Shown in pieces: positions 42,860-51,226 of a stretch of 64,000 bases of DNA. The notes beneath the pieces were generated by a model, which had not been told where the DNA came from, ran no database searches, and saw only the letters and a list, made by a program, of their open reading frames with translations. Origin of the DNA: CATQGW01 sp965242565 (GTDB taxonomy: Bacteria; Chloroflexota; Dehalococcoidia; Bin125); the NCBI GenBank assembly GCA_965242565.1, contig OZ251457.1:2852001-2916000 (forward strand), written 5' to 3'. Every line of letters begins with the position of its first letter. Position 1 is the stretch's first letter. Both the position numbers and the translations under genes were made by a program.

Positions 42860-44863
42860 ATGAGCAACGAGCGCAACTACTGGCAGCGGATGCGGCGGAC
42901 GCGGATGAGCAGGCGTTCCCTGCTCCGAGCCTCGGGGCGCGCCGGCGTCGGCGCGGCCGGCCTCGCCCTCGTCGGCTGCGGCGACGATGACGACGACCAG
43001 CAGACCGTCGCCCAGACTCCGGCCCAGCAACAGCAGCAGGACCAGCCCGCCCAGCAGCAGGCCATGCAGCAGCAGCAACAGCAGGACATGGCCGACCAGC
43101 AGGCGCAGCAGGCCGACCAGCAGGAAGCGCCGGCCGACGAGCGGCAACAGCAGCAGCAACAGGTCGCCGCCGCCCAGCCCGGCCCCGGCGACCCGATCTA
43201 CGGCGGCGTCATGCGCCGCGCCAGCACGATCGAGACGCACGACTACTGGGACCCCCACCGCGGCGTCTTCGGCCCCACCCAGTTCATGCACTCCATGCTC
43301 TACAGCAACCTGATCCGCTGGAAGAACAAGGAGAAGGCCGAGATGGAAGCCGACATCGCCGGCATCCCCGAAAACCCCGACGCCACCACCTACATCTTCC
43401 AGATCAACCCGGCCGCTCGCTGGCACGACGAGTACCCCACCGAGGGCGGGCGCAACATCACCGCCCAAGACATCGTCTTCAACGTCGACCGCCTCACCAG
43501 CGGCACCGACGCCTCCGGCGCCGAAGACGGGACCTTCCTCGGCCTGACCAACTGGCGCAAAATCCAGGACCGCGAGGCCATTGACGACCTCACTCTCCGC
43601 ACCACCAGCGACGGCATCGACTCCACCTACCTTTCGGCGACCTTCCTGCGCCCCTTCGGCTGGATGGCCGCGCCCGAAGGCATCCAGGAGTGGGGCCTCG
43701 ACAGCGATGTCTGGAAAGACGAAGCGACCACCCTGCGCGTCGCCGGCTCCGGGCCCTTCACCGCCGAGCGCTACGAACCCACCGAGGTGTTCGTCGCCCA
43801 GCGCAACCCCATCTACTGGAAGAACGACCGCTGGGGACGCCAGCTGCCCTACGTCGACTCGATGGAGTACTACAACCTCTTTGAGCCCACCGCGGTCGAA
43901 ACCGCGGTCCGCAACAAAGAGCTCGACGGCGCCTGGATGGAGATCAACCTCGTCGAGCAGATCATCTCCGACTTCCCCCAGATGCAGCGCCACACCGTCG
44001 GCGGCGGCTTCACGATCATGATCCGCGGCAACTTCAACCCCGAGTGGCCCGGCGAAGACGGACTCGGCAACCCCTGGATCGACCGACGCCTCTGGGCCGC
44101 CTTCCACATCGCCACCGACCGCTACGCCATGATCGACACCGTCTACCTCGGCTCCGCCAAGCCCTCCGTGCTCGAGGAAATCCCCTGGTTCAGCACCGCC
44201 TACTCCCCCAGCCAGGAGGCGATGACGGAGATCCCCGGCTTCCGGCCCGACCGCGACGCCGAGCTGCAACTCGTCAACGAGCTGGTCGACGCCAGCGGCT
44301 TCCGCGACACCGGCCGCACGATCGGCCTCTTCGCGCCCGACGTCTGGGAACAGCGCTACGCCGGCATCGTCGAGACCAGCAAGAACATGTACGAGTCGGC
44401 GATGGGCATCAGCTTCGACATCGGCGTCGATCCCTACACCGTCCTGCTCCAGCGGCTCGTCGAGGGTACTTTCCAGGGCCAGATCCCCTGCTGGACCAAC
44501 CCGCCGTCGGACCTCGACCCGACCAGCTACTGGCTCAACGGGCGCATCCCCGGCGCCTCCGCCAACTTCTACAGCTACGAGAACCCGCGCGTGACCGAGA
44601 TCGCCGAGGAGATGAAAATCACGCTCGACATCGAGACCAAGAAGGTGCTCGCCGCCGAAATGGTCCAACTCCAACTCGGCACCCACCCCGACTACGGCTG
44701 GGAATCCATCTCGCCCGGCCTGGGCGTGATGAACCCCGTCTCCAACGAAGCCGCCTGGCCCTGGTACCACGTCATCGACGACGGCTACCAGTTCGCTCAC
44801 CAGGGCCACAAGATCGTCGAAGAAGCCTGGATCGACTGGCAGCACGAGGACTACCCGGCCTAA
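42860..44863 (+). CDS. Tat-lipoprotein solute-binding protein E, divergent mature domain
   Basis: The 667-residue protein shares the signal, Asp-tract and long Gln-rich linker with D, almost letter for letter. The mature domain departs clearly: GGVMRRASTIETHDYWDPHRG, then FMHSMLYSNLIRWKNKE and an added SDVWKDEAT segment. It keeps the family frame (WIDRRLWAAFHIATDRYAMIDTVYLGSAKPS). It is followed 63 bp later by the second permease pair and is probably the partner of that pair. The different binding face suggests a different ligand from A-D. Confidence 0.92.
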   Translation: MSNERNYWQRMRRTRMSRRSLLRASGRAGVGAAGLALVGCGDDDDDQQTVAQTPAQQQQQDQPAQQQAMQQQQQQDMADQQAQQADQQEAPADERQQQQQQVAAAQPGPGDPIYGGVMRRASTIETHDYWDPHRGVFGPTQFMHSMLYSNLIRWKNKEKAEMEADIAGIPENPDATTYIFQINPAARWHDEYPTEGGRNITAQDIVFNVDRLTSGTDASGAEDGTFLGLTNWRKIQDREAIDDLTLRTTSDGIDSTYLSATFLRPFGWMAAPEGIQEWGLDSDVWKDEATTLRVAGSGPFTAERYEPTEVFVAQRNPIYWKNDRWGRQLPYVDSMEYYNLFEPTAVETAVRNKELDGAWMEINLVEQIISDFPQMQRHTVGGGFTIMIRGNFNPEWPGEDGLGNPWIDRRLWAAFHIATDRYAMIDTVYLGSAKPSVLEEIPWFSTAYSPSQEAMTEIPGFRPDRDAELQLVNELVDASGFRDTGRTIGLFAPDVWEQRYAGIVETSKNMYESAMGISFDIGVDPYTVLLQRLVEGTFQGQIPCWTNPPSDLDPTSYWLNGRIPGASANFYSYENPRVTEIAEEMKITLDIETKKVLAAEMVQLQLGTHPDYGWESISPGLGVMNPVSNEAAWPWYHVIDDGYQFAHQGHKIVEEAWIDWQHEDYPA

Positions 44864-44926
44864 GGCCGGGCGCTCCTCGCCGCCCGCGACGCAGCAGCAG
44901 AACGCCAACGGTAAGCGCCAGCGCCG

Positions 44927-46408
44927 ATGCAGAAATACCTGATCCGCCGGCTGATCCTCGTCATCCCGACGTTGTGGTTGGTGCTCTCGATCCTGTTTCT
45001 GGCGCTGCGCGCGCTACCGGGCGACTTCGTCACCCGCAAGCTCTCCAACCTCGAAAACCAGGGCGCAGAGTCGCGCCCCCAGGAGATCATCGGCCAGCTC
45101 GAGATCGAAGACACCACCCACCGCGTAATCTCCGGCGACACGCTCGAAAGCATCGCCCTCGATAACGAAACCACCGTCGATTACCTGCTCAGCGTCAACC
45201 CCGACCTCAGCGCCGACTCCGTGCGCCCCGGTTCGCGCATCATCGTTCTGCCCGGCACCTCGCTCAGACAGCTCGCGATCAGCAACCAGCTAGTGCTGCC
45301 TGAAGAAGCCGACGAGCTGGGCGCGGCGCTCCTGATCGAGCGCAACCCCGGCGTCGACTTCCCCACCTACCAGGGCGAACGCTACGCCGAGGCCGGCGCC
45401 ACGATCACCCTGCTGGAGTCCGTCACCATCGAGGAGCTGGCGCGCGTGCGCCGCATCGAAGCGCAGGACATCCTCAACGCCAACCCCACCGGCTCGCCCT
45501 TCAACGAGGACGGCTCGCTCAGCGCCGAGACGCTCGTCTATCCCGGCGACCGGCTCACCATGCCCACCACCAAAATCACCGAGGCCAACATCCGTAACCG
45601 GCTCGGCATCGACAAGCCGCTCGGCGTGCAGTACTACGAGTTCCTCTGGGACACGATCCGGCTCAAATTCCGCCCCTCGTTCCAGACCAACGAACCCTCG
45701 ATGGATATCTTCCTGCGCGCCCTGCCGCGCTCCCTGCACCTGATGGTCTACTCCCTGCTGGTCGGCCTGATCATCGCCTTCCCCGTCGGCATCCTCTCCG
45801 CCATGCGGCAGGACAAGGCGATCGACTACGTGCTGCGCGGCTTCGCCATCCTCGCCCTCGCCGCCCCGCCCTTCTGGATCGCCACCATGCTCATCTTCGT
45901 CGTCACCCCGGGCGGCGTCGCCGAAGGCGGCCTCTGGTCCATCCCGCTGACCAGCGAGGAGGCGCGCAGCATCTTCAGCTCCGTCTCCGGGTTCTTCGCG
46001 CTCTACACGATCCCCGCCGTGGCGGGCGGTATCGCCGCCGGCGCCGGCCTGATGCGCATCACCAGGTCCGAACTGCTGGAGGTGCTGCGCCAGGACTACG
46101 TGCGCACCGCCTGGTCGAAGGGTCTGCGCGAGCGCACCGTGATCCGCCGCCACGCCCTGCGCAACGCCATGGTCAACGTGCTCAGCGTGCTCGGCCTCTC
46201 CATCGCCGCGCTGGTCGGCGGCAACATCATCCTCGAAATGCTCTTCAACATCCCCGGCATCGGCCTGCTCCTGATCCAGCGCATCAACCAGGCCGACATC
46301 CCCGTCGTCCAGACGATGGTCTTCTTCTTCGCCTTCTTCATCATCCTCGTCAACATCGTGATCGATCTCACCTACGCGCTGATCGATCCGCGCATCCGCT
46401 ACACCTAG
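44927..46408 (+). CDS. DppB-type permease with LysM-like insert (copy 2)
   Basis: The 493-residue protein is the same length as copy 1. Module 1 of the insert (about 64-109) is THRVISGDTLESIALDNET, then YLLSVNPDL and VRPGSRIIVL, a clear LysM pattern. Modules 2 and 3 follow as in copy 1. The core and the EAA loop (DYVRTAWSKGLRERTVIRRHALRNAM) are intact. It lies between binding protein E and a DppC-type gene. No ribosome-binding site is obvious, as in copy 1. Confidence 0.9.
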   Translation: MQKYLIRRLILVIPTLWLVLSILFLALRALPGDFVTRKLSNLENQGAESRPQEIIGQLEIEDTTHRVISGDTLESIALDNETTVDYLLSVNPDLSADSVRPGSRIIVLPGTSLRQLAISNQLVLPEEADELGAALLIERNPGVDFPTYQGERYAEAGATITLLESVTIEELARVRRIEAQDILNANPTGSPFNEDGSLSAETLVYPGDRLTMPTTKITEANIRNRLGIDKPLGVQYYEFLWDTIRLKFRPSFQTNEPSMDIFLRALPRSLHLMVYSLLVGLIIAFPVGILSAMRQDKAIDYVLRGFAILALAAPPFWIATMLIFVVTPGGVAEGGLWSIPLTSEEARSIFSSVSGFFALYTIPAVAGGIAAGAGLMRITRSELLEVLRQDYVRTAWSKGLRERTVIRRHALRNAMVNVLSVLGLSIAALVGGNIILEMLFNIPGIGLLLIQRINQADIPVVQTMVFFFAFFIILVNIVIDLTYALIDPRIRYT

Positions 46409-46418
46409 GGGCGCTCCG

Positions 46419-47666
46419 ATGAGTGAACAAACTCCGACCCCGGCCGGCGCCGAACGACTCGAAGAGTTCGCGGCCGCGCAGGGCCTGCGCGTTGAAGAGC
46501 GCAGCTTCGGCCAGCTACTGGCGAGCGGCCTCAAGTCGTTCTTCCGCAGCAAGCCGCTCGGCGCCGCCGGCCTCGTGCTGGTCGTCGTCTGGGCCGTGAT
46601 CGCCGTCGGCACCGTCGGCGACGGCGGCGGCTGGCTCGGCCTCGGGCGCTACGACTCCCAGGCCGTCTTCAAAATCGCCAACTCCAACTTCGCCGACGAC
46701 AAGGTCGCCAACGTCCTCGACGGCCGTTCCGCCGACATCTCCCAAGCCGAACTGACCACCCTGCTCACCGACCCCGATGTCTACGGCGCGCTCGCGATCG
46801 AAAGCAATGTCGTCGACGACATGATCACCTACGTGCAGGGGCTGATCGACAGCGGCACCCTGCTCACCCACCTCGCCGAGCTCGACCCCGCCCAGATCGA
46901 AATCACCGACGGTGTGATTTACGACGTCGACGACCTGCTCGCCACCGGCACCAACACCCCGCTCACCACCGCCTCGCTGCAGGGGCCCTCGGGCAAGCAC
47001 TGGTTCGGCACCGACCGCGCCGGGCACGATCTCTTCGCCCGCGTCACCGAGGGCGCGCGCCTCTCGCTCTACATCGGCTTCTTCGCCACCCTGATCGGCG
47101 TCGCGGCCGGCACTGTGATCGGCCTGATCAGCGGCGGCATCGGCGGCAACGTCGACCTCGGCATCAACCGCGTCATGGACGCCATCCAGTCCTTCCCCCC
47201 CATCGTCTTCCTGCTGCTCCTCCGTTCCGTCACCGAGCCCTCCGCCCTCTGGGTCACCCTCGCCCTCTCCGTGCTCGCCATTGCGCCCGTCCAACGCATC
47301 GTGCGCGGCGCCGTGATCGCTCTGCGCGAAATGCCGTTCGTCGAGGCCGCGCGCTCGATCGGCGCATCCAACGCCCGCGTCATGGGCGTCCACATCCTGC
47401 CCAACATCGTCGCCCCGCTGATCGTCATCTTCAGTATCACTATCGGCGCATTCATTCTCGCCGAAGCCTCGCTCAGCTTCCTCGGGCTCGGCACGCTCGA
47501 TGTTTCCTGGGGCAAAATGATCGCCGACGGACGCCAGTTCATCGTCCAGTCCCCCTGGACCAGCCTCTTCGCTGGCCTCGCGCTCACCTCGCTCGTCTTC
47601 GGCTTCAACGTCCTCGGCGATGCCCTGCGCGACGTCTTCGACCCCCGCCTGCGCGGCTCCCGCTAG
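46419..47666 (+). CDS. DppC-type permease with extra extracytoplasmic domain (copy 2)
   Basis: The 415-residue paralogue of the gene at 34840 has the same added domain of about 120 residues after the first helix (YDSQAVFKIANSNFADDK through TTASLQGPSGK) before HWFGTDRAGHDLFARV. The EAA loop EMPFVEAARSIGASNARVMGVHILPN is intact. It starts 10 bp after the DppB-type gene. Confidence 0.9.
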   Translation: MSEQTPTPAGAERLEEFAAAQGLRVEERSFGQLLASGLKSFFRSKPLGAAGLVLVVVWAVIAVGTVGDGGGWLGLGRYDSQAVFKIANSNFADDKVANVLDGRSADISQAELTTLLTDPDVYGALAIESNVVDDMITYVQGLIDSGTLLTHLAELDPAQIEITDGVIYDVDDLLATGTNTPLTTASLQGPSGKHWFGTDRAGHDLFARVTEGARLSLYIGFFATLIGVAAGTVIGLISGGIGGNVDLGINRVMDAIQSFPPIVFLLLLRSVTEPSALWVTLALSVLAIAPVQRIVRGAVIALREMPFVEAARSIGASNARVMGVHILPNIVAPLIVIFSITIGAFILAEASLSFLGLGTLDVSWGKMIADGRQFIVQSPWTSLFAGLALTSLVFGFNVLGDALRDVFDPRLRGSR

Positions 47667-47690
47667 ACCGCATCCTGTCTTGAGGTAAGC

Positions 47691-47713
47691 GTGCCCCCCC
47701 CCCCCCCCGCAAA
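47691..47713 (+). repeat. 15-C homopolymer between a GTG and the fused-permease ATG
   Basis: After GAGG and a GTG (47691-47693) come 15 consecutive C (47694-47708), then GCAAA and the ATG at 47714. With 15 C the GTG reads P5 and then stops after 17 codons; with 16 C (or 13) it would join the permease frame. The GTG has a good GAGG site, while the ATG has none because the C run occupies the place. This is the architecture of a contingency (phase-variable) start. A sequencing or assembly error of run length is also possible. Confidence 0.6.
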
Positions 47714-50209
47714 ATGCGACGCCTCATCGCCCGCCGCTTCCTGATCGCCGTCCTTTCCCTCTGGGTCGCGCTCTCGATCGTCTTCCTCACCGTTGATGTT
47801 GGCGCCGGCGACTTCGTATCCGCCAAGCTCACCAACCTCGAAAACCAGGGCGCGCAAATCCAGCCGATCGAGCTGCTCGGCTCGGTCGTCGCAACCGAAA
47901 CCACCGTCGTCGCGCCTCCCGGCAAGACGCTCCGCAGCATCGCTGACGAACAGGACATCCCGCTCGACGAGCTGCTCGAGTACAACCCTGACCGCTCCGC
48001 CGACGAACCCCTCCCCTTCGGCGGCCGTGTCGTCACCCTGCAAGGCCAACGGCTGAGCGATATCGCCGTCGAGCACCGCGTCGCCCTGCCCGAAGAAGCC
48101 GCGCAAGGCGCAGACACCTTGCGCGGCCTCAACCCCGATCTCGAGCTGCGCCAGATAGACGGCGAACCCTGGGTCCCCGCCGGAACCACCGTCAAACTCC
48201 GCGACCATGTCAGCGTCGCCGAACTCGCCCGCGTCTACCGCATCACCGCTGACGACATCCTCGAAGCCAACCCCGACGGCAATCTCTCCGCCGAAACGCT
48301 GCTCTACCCCGGCGACTGGATCGCCATCCCGTTCAGCAAGGTCACGTCCGCCCAAATCCGCCATCGGCTCGGCATCGACCGCTCGCTCGGCGCGCAATAC
48401 GGCTCCTTCCTTTGGGATGCCGTCCGCTTCAAATTCGGCGCGAGCTTCCAAACCCAGCAGAGCGCACTCTCCCACGTTGCTGAAGCCCTCCCCCGCACCG
48501 TCCAACTCAACCTCTACTCGCTCCTGATCGCTCTGATCGTCGGCGCGCCGCTCGGCCTGGCCGCCGCCCGCTGGCGCTCAACCCGCGCCGTCTCCGCGCT
48601 GCGCGGCTTCGGAGCGCTCGCCCTTGCCGTCCCCTCCTTCTGGCTGCTCTACTTCCTGATCGGCATCGTCGTCGCCGAAGGCTTCTTCTTCGAAAACGGC
48701 CTCTGGTCGATCCCGTTCACCGAAGAAGCCGCGCGCGACATCACCAACTCCCCGTCCGGTTTCTTCGCCCTCTACAGCCTGCCCGCCACCGCCGGCGCGC
48801 TGCCCCTCACCGCCGCCGTAGCCGCCGCCATCGCCCCCGCCGACGGCGCGCAGGTCCGCGACCTACGTAGCATCGCCCGCAGCCTGCTCGCATCGCTGCG
48901 CTTTCAGCTGCCGCTGCTGATCGGCTTCCATTTCATACTCGAGCTGGCGCAGGGCATCCCCGGCTTGGGGCTGGCCCTGTTTCAGACGATCAACCAGGCC
49001 GATGCCCCGGTCGTCAGCGCCATCGTCTGCGTGACCGCCCTTTTCCTCGTCTTCTCCTACTTCGCGATCGACATCGCCCGCGACCGCCTGGGCCCCGCCG
49101 CAGTCGGAGGCGCAGCCGTGAACCGCGCCCGGGCCATCTCTCAAACCAATGTCTGGCGCATTGTCCGCGCCCAGCCGCTCGCCGCGTTCGGCCTGCTCAT
49201 CCTGTTGCTCTGGAGCATCGCCGCGATCGGCGCAATCGGCGGCGGCGCGGGCTGGATGCGCATCGCCCGCTACGACCCGGGCGACACCTTCAGGATCGCC
49301 AACACCGACTTCGCCGAGTCGCAGGCCGCCAACGCGCTCGACGGCCAACCGTCCGATCTCTCCCGCGACCAACTCAGCGAACTGCTCGCGCAGCCCGACG
49401 TCTACGGCGAGTTCGCAGCGAGCATGGGTGTTACGGACGACATGATTGGTTACATCGAGGATCTGATTGCGGACGACGCGCTGATCGAGCGGCTCACCGC
49501 CGGACGCGATCCGCTGCTGCTGATCGAGGACGGGCGCTTCGCTCTCGCGCCGCAACCGATCACGGCGATCATCCCGCGGCCGACGACCACGGCCAGTTTG
49601 CAGGGGCCATCCTGGCGGCACTGGTTCGGCACCGACCGCGCCGGCAACGACACCTACGCCCTGCTGATCAACGCCGCCTGGTCGCCGCTGATGATCAGCT
49701 TCCTCGCCGCGCTCTTCGGCGTCGCCGCCGGCGCAATCCTCGGCGCAGTCCAACGGCTCGACGGCGGCCGCTGGAGCGAGTGGCTTGACGCTCTCGGCGT
49801 CGGCCTCTACGCCCTGCCGCCGCTGCTGCTCGTCCTCCTGCTCGCCTGGACGGGCGACCTCTCAACCGTCGCCTGGTCCGCCACGCTCGGCGCGTTCGCC
49901 TTGCTCCCCGCCGCGCGCCGCGTACGTGAGGCCGAGTCGCTGCGCGCCGCCGCCCCGCCGTTGCTCGGGCTGTTCGGCATGCTGATGGCCGTATTCGCGC
50001 TCACCGACGCCGCGCTGCATTTCACCGGCCTCGGCATCGTCGAGGGTACCTGGGGCTACATGATCGCCAACGGCCGGCAGTACATCGTGGAGGCGCCCTG
50101 GCTGAGCCTCTTCCCCGGTCTCGCGCTCACCTCAGTGGCGTTCGCCGCCCATACACTCGGACGCGGCCTGCAACGCCTGACGGCTGGTGCGAGACATGAC
50201 CCAACCTGA
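47714..50209 (+). CDS. DppB-DppC fused permease lacking EAA loops
   Basis: The 831-residue protein joins both permease types. The DppB half (about 1-468) has a first helix, a LysM-like insert with three modules (TLRSIADEQDIPLDELLEYNPD is the clearest helix pair), and helices to about 455. The DppC half (about 469-831) has the first helix, the added domain (YDPGDTFRIANTDFAESQ) and HWFGTDRAGNDTY. Both ATPase-coupling regions are eroded: the DYVRTAWSKGLRER...ALRNAM stretch is missing from the first half, and EAARTIGATSGR...ILPN is shortened to a short Arg/Ala segment in the second. The chain probably cannot couple to an ATPase. A GTG at 49118 with GGAGG 7 bases before it could start the DppC half alone. 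It follows DppC copy 2 and is preceded by the C-run. Confidence 0.82.
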   Translation: MRRLIARRFLIAVLSLWVALSIVFLTVDVGAGDFVSAKLTNLENQGAQIQPIELLGSVVATETTVVAPPGKTLRSIADEQDIPLDELLEYNPDRSADEPLPFGGRVVTLQGQRLSDIAVEHRVALPEEAAQGADTLRGLNPDLELRQIDGEPWVPAGTTVKLRDHVSVAELARVYRITADDILEANPDGNLSAETLLYPGDWIAIPFSKVTSAQIRHRLGIDRSLGAQYGSFLWDAVRFKFGASFQTQQSALSHVAEALPRTVQLNLYSLLIALIVGAPLGLAAARWRSTRAVSALRGFGALALAVPSFWLLYFLIGIVVAEGFFFENGLWSIPFTEEAARDITNSPSGFFALYSLPATAGALPLTAAVAAAIAPADGAQVRDLRSIARSLLASLRFQLPLLIGFHFILELAQGIPGLGLALFQTINQADAPVVSAIVCVTALFLVFSYFAIDIARDRLGPAAVGGAAVNRARAISQTNVWRIVRAQPLAAFGLLILLLWSIAAIGAIGGGAGWMRIARYDPGDTFRIANTDFAESQAANALDGQPSDLSRDQLSELLAQPDVYGEFAASMGVTDDMIGYIEDLIADDALIERLTAGRDPLLLIEDGRFALAPQPITAIIPRPTTTASLQGPSWRHWFGTDRAGNDTYALLINAAWSPLMISFLAALFGVAAGAILGAVQRLDGGRWSEWLDALGVGLYALPPLLLVLLLAWTGDLSTVAWSATLGAFALLPAARRVREAESLRAAAPPLLGLFGMLMAVFALTDAALHFTGLGIVEGTWGYMIANGRQYIVEAPWLSLFPGLALTSVAFAAHTLGRGLQRLTAGARHDPT

Positions 50210-50285
50210 CCTCGACGCGCCCGAACTGCCCGGCGGCATCCACCGCTTCACCACGCCCATGCCCCCGCCGCTCGCTCCCGATTGA
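50196..50285 (+). pseudogene. Possible 5' remnant of an MBL-fold hydrolase gene
   Basis: A 29-codon ORF overlaps the end of the fused permease in another frame and reads LPGGIHRFTTPMPPPLAPD before a stop. That wording resembles the N-terminus of metallo-beta-lactamase-fold hydrolases, but the zinc-binding HxHxDH region is missing and the SDR gene follows. It looks like a truncated leftover, or a chance ORF. Confidence 0.3.
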
Positions 50286-50343
50286 GTCCCCCGAACCCTC
50301 GCCCGCTCCGCTAGCCTCTGCGAACTTGAGGGGAGCGCAGACC

Positions 50344-51216
50344 ATGGCCAACCACGAAGGCAAAGCAGCCCTGATCACCGGCGCAGGCTCCGGCATCGGA
50401 CGCGGTACCGCCCTCCGCCTCGCACGCGACGGCGCAGACATCTGCATCGCCGACATCGACCTCGACGGCGCGGCAGAAACCGCCTCGATGGTCCGCGAGT
50501 TCGGCCGCGAAGCGCACACCGTCCGTTGCAACGTCGCCTCCATCGACCAGGTCCAAAACGCCGCCGACCAGTGCGTCGAAACGCTCGGGCGCCTCGACAT
50601 CGCCGTCGCCAACGCCGGCATCGGGCGCGGCGGCTCCGTGCTCGAAATGTCGCTTAAAGACTGGCAGGACCAGGTCGACATCAACCTCACCGGCGTCTTT
50701 CTCACCGTCCAGGCCGCCGCCCAGCGGATGGTCGCGCAGGGCGACGGCGGCCGCATCGTCTGCCTCTCTTCCCTCGCCGCGCTCACTACCGGCGAGGCTT
50801 TCTGGAGCTACTCCGCCACCAAAGCCGGCGTCAAAATGCTCGTCCGAGGCTGGGCCCAGGACCTCGGGCGCCACGGCATCAACGTCAACGCCATCGGCCC
50901 CGGTGTGATCGACACTCCCCTCGCCCACGCACTCGCCGGCGACGAGGGCGGCCCCATCCGCACCGCCCTCGAACAGAACACCCCCGTCGGACGCGCCGGG
51001 CGGCCCTCCGATATTGCCGGCTTGATTTCCTTCCTCGCCGGCCCCGACGCCGACTTCATCACCGGCTCCTACATCGTGATCGACGGCGGCATCCGCGACG
51101 CCCGCGGGGCCGTCGTCCAGGACGAATCCGACCCCATCAACGCCGAGCGCATGCGCCACATGCAATCCTCCCAAGAGCGCACCGCCCGCCTCCAACCCCT
51201 GATCGACCAGCGCTGA
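50344..51216 (+). CDS. Short-chain dehydrogenase/reductase
   Basis: The 290-residue NAD(P)-dependent oxidoreductase has the nucleotide-binding motif ALITGAGSGIGRGTALRLA near residues 9-27, ADIDLDGA after strand 2 (an Asp suggests NAD preference), AVANAGIG, and the catalytic set Ser (CLSSLAAL), Tyr and Lys (YSATKAG). A C-terminal extension of about 30 residues is present. The ATG at 50344 follows GAGGGGAG. It starts a three-gene catabolic-looking run with the zinc dehydrogenase and acyl-CoA dehydrogenase; the substrate is unknown. Confidence 0.92.
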   Translation: MANHEGKAALITGAGSGIGRGTALRLARDGADICIADIDLDGAAETASMVREFGREAHTVRCNVASIDQVQNAADQCVETLGRLDIAVANAGIGRGGSVLEMSLKDWQDQVDINLTGVFLTVQAAAQRMVAQGDGGRIVCLSSLAALTTGEAFWSYSATKAGVKMLVRGWAQDLGRHGINVNAIGPGVIDTPLAHALAGDEGGPIRTALEQNTPVGRAGRPSDIAGLISFLAGPDADFITGSYIVIDGGIRDARGAVVQDESDPINAERMRHMQSSQERTARLQPLIDQR

Positions 51217-51226
51217 GGAAACCCCG

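Noticed and set aside
42794..44908. Long minus-strand open frames of 700-890 codons opposite the binding-protein genes (also 38010-40682, 40689-42836 and 31158-33284)
   Set aside because: Each is the exact antisense of a binding-protein gene, begins and ends around it, and is Gly/Val/Asp-rich without motifs.
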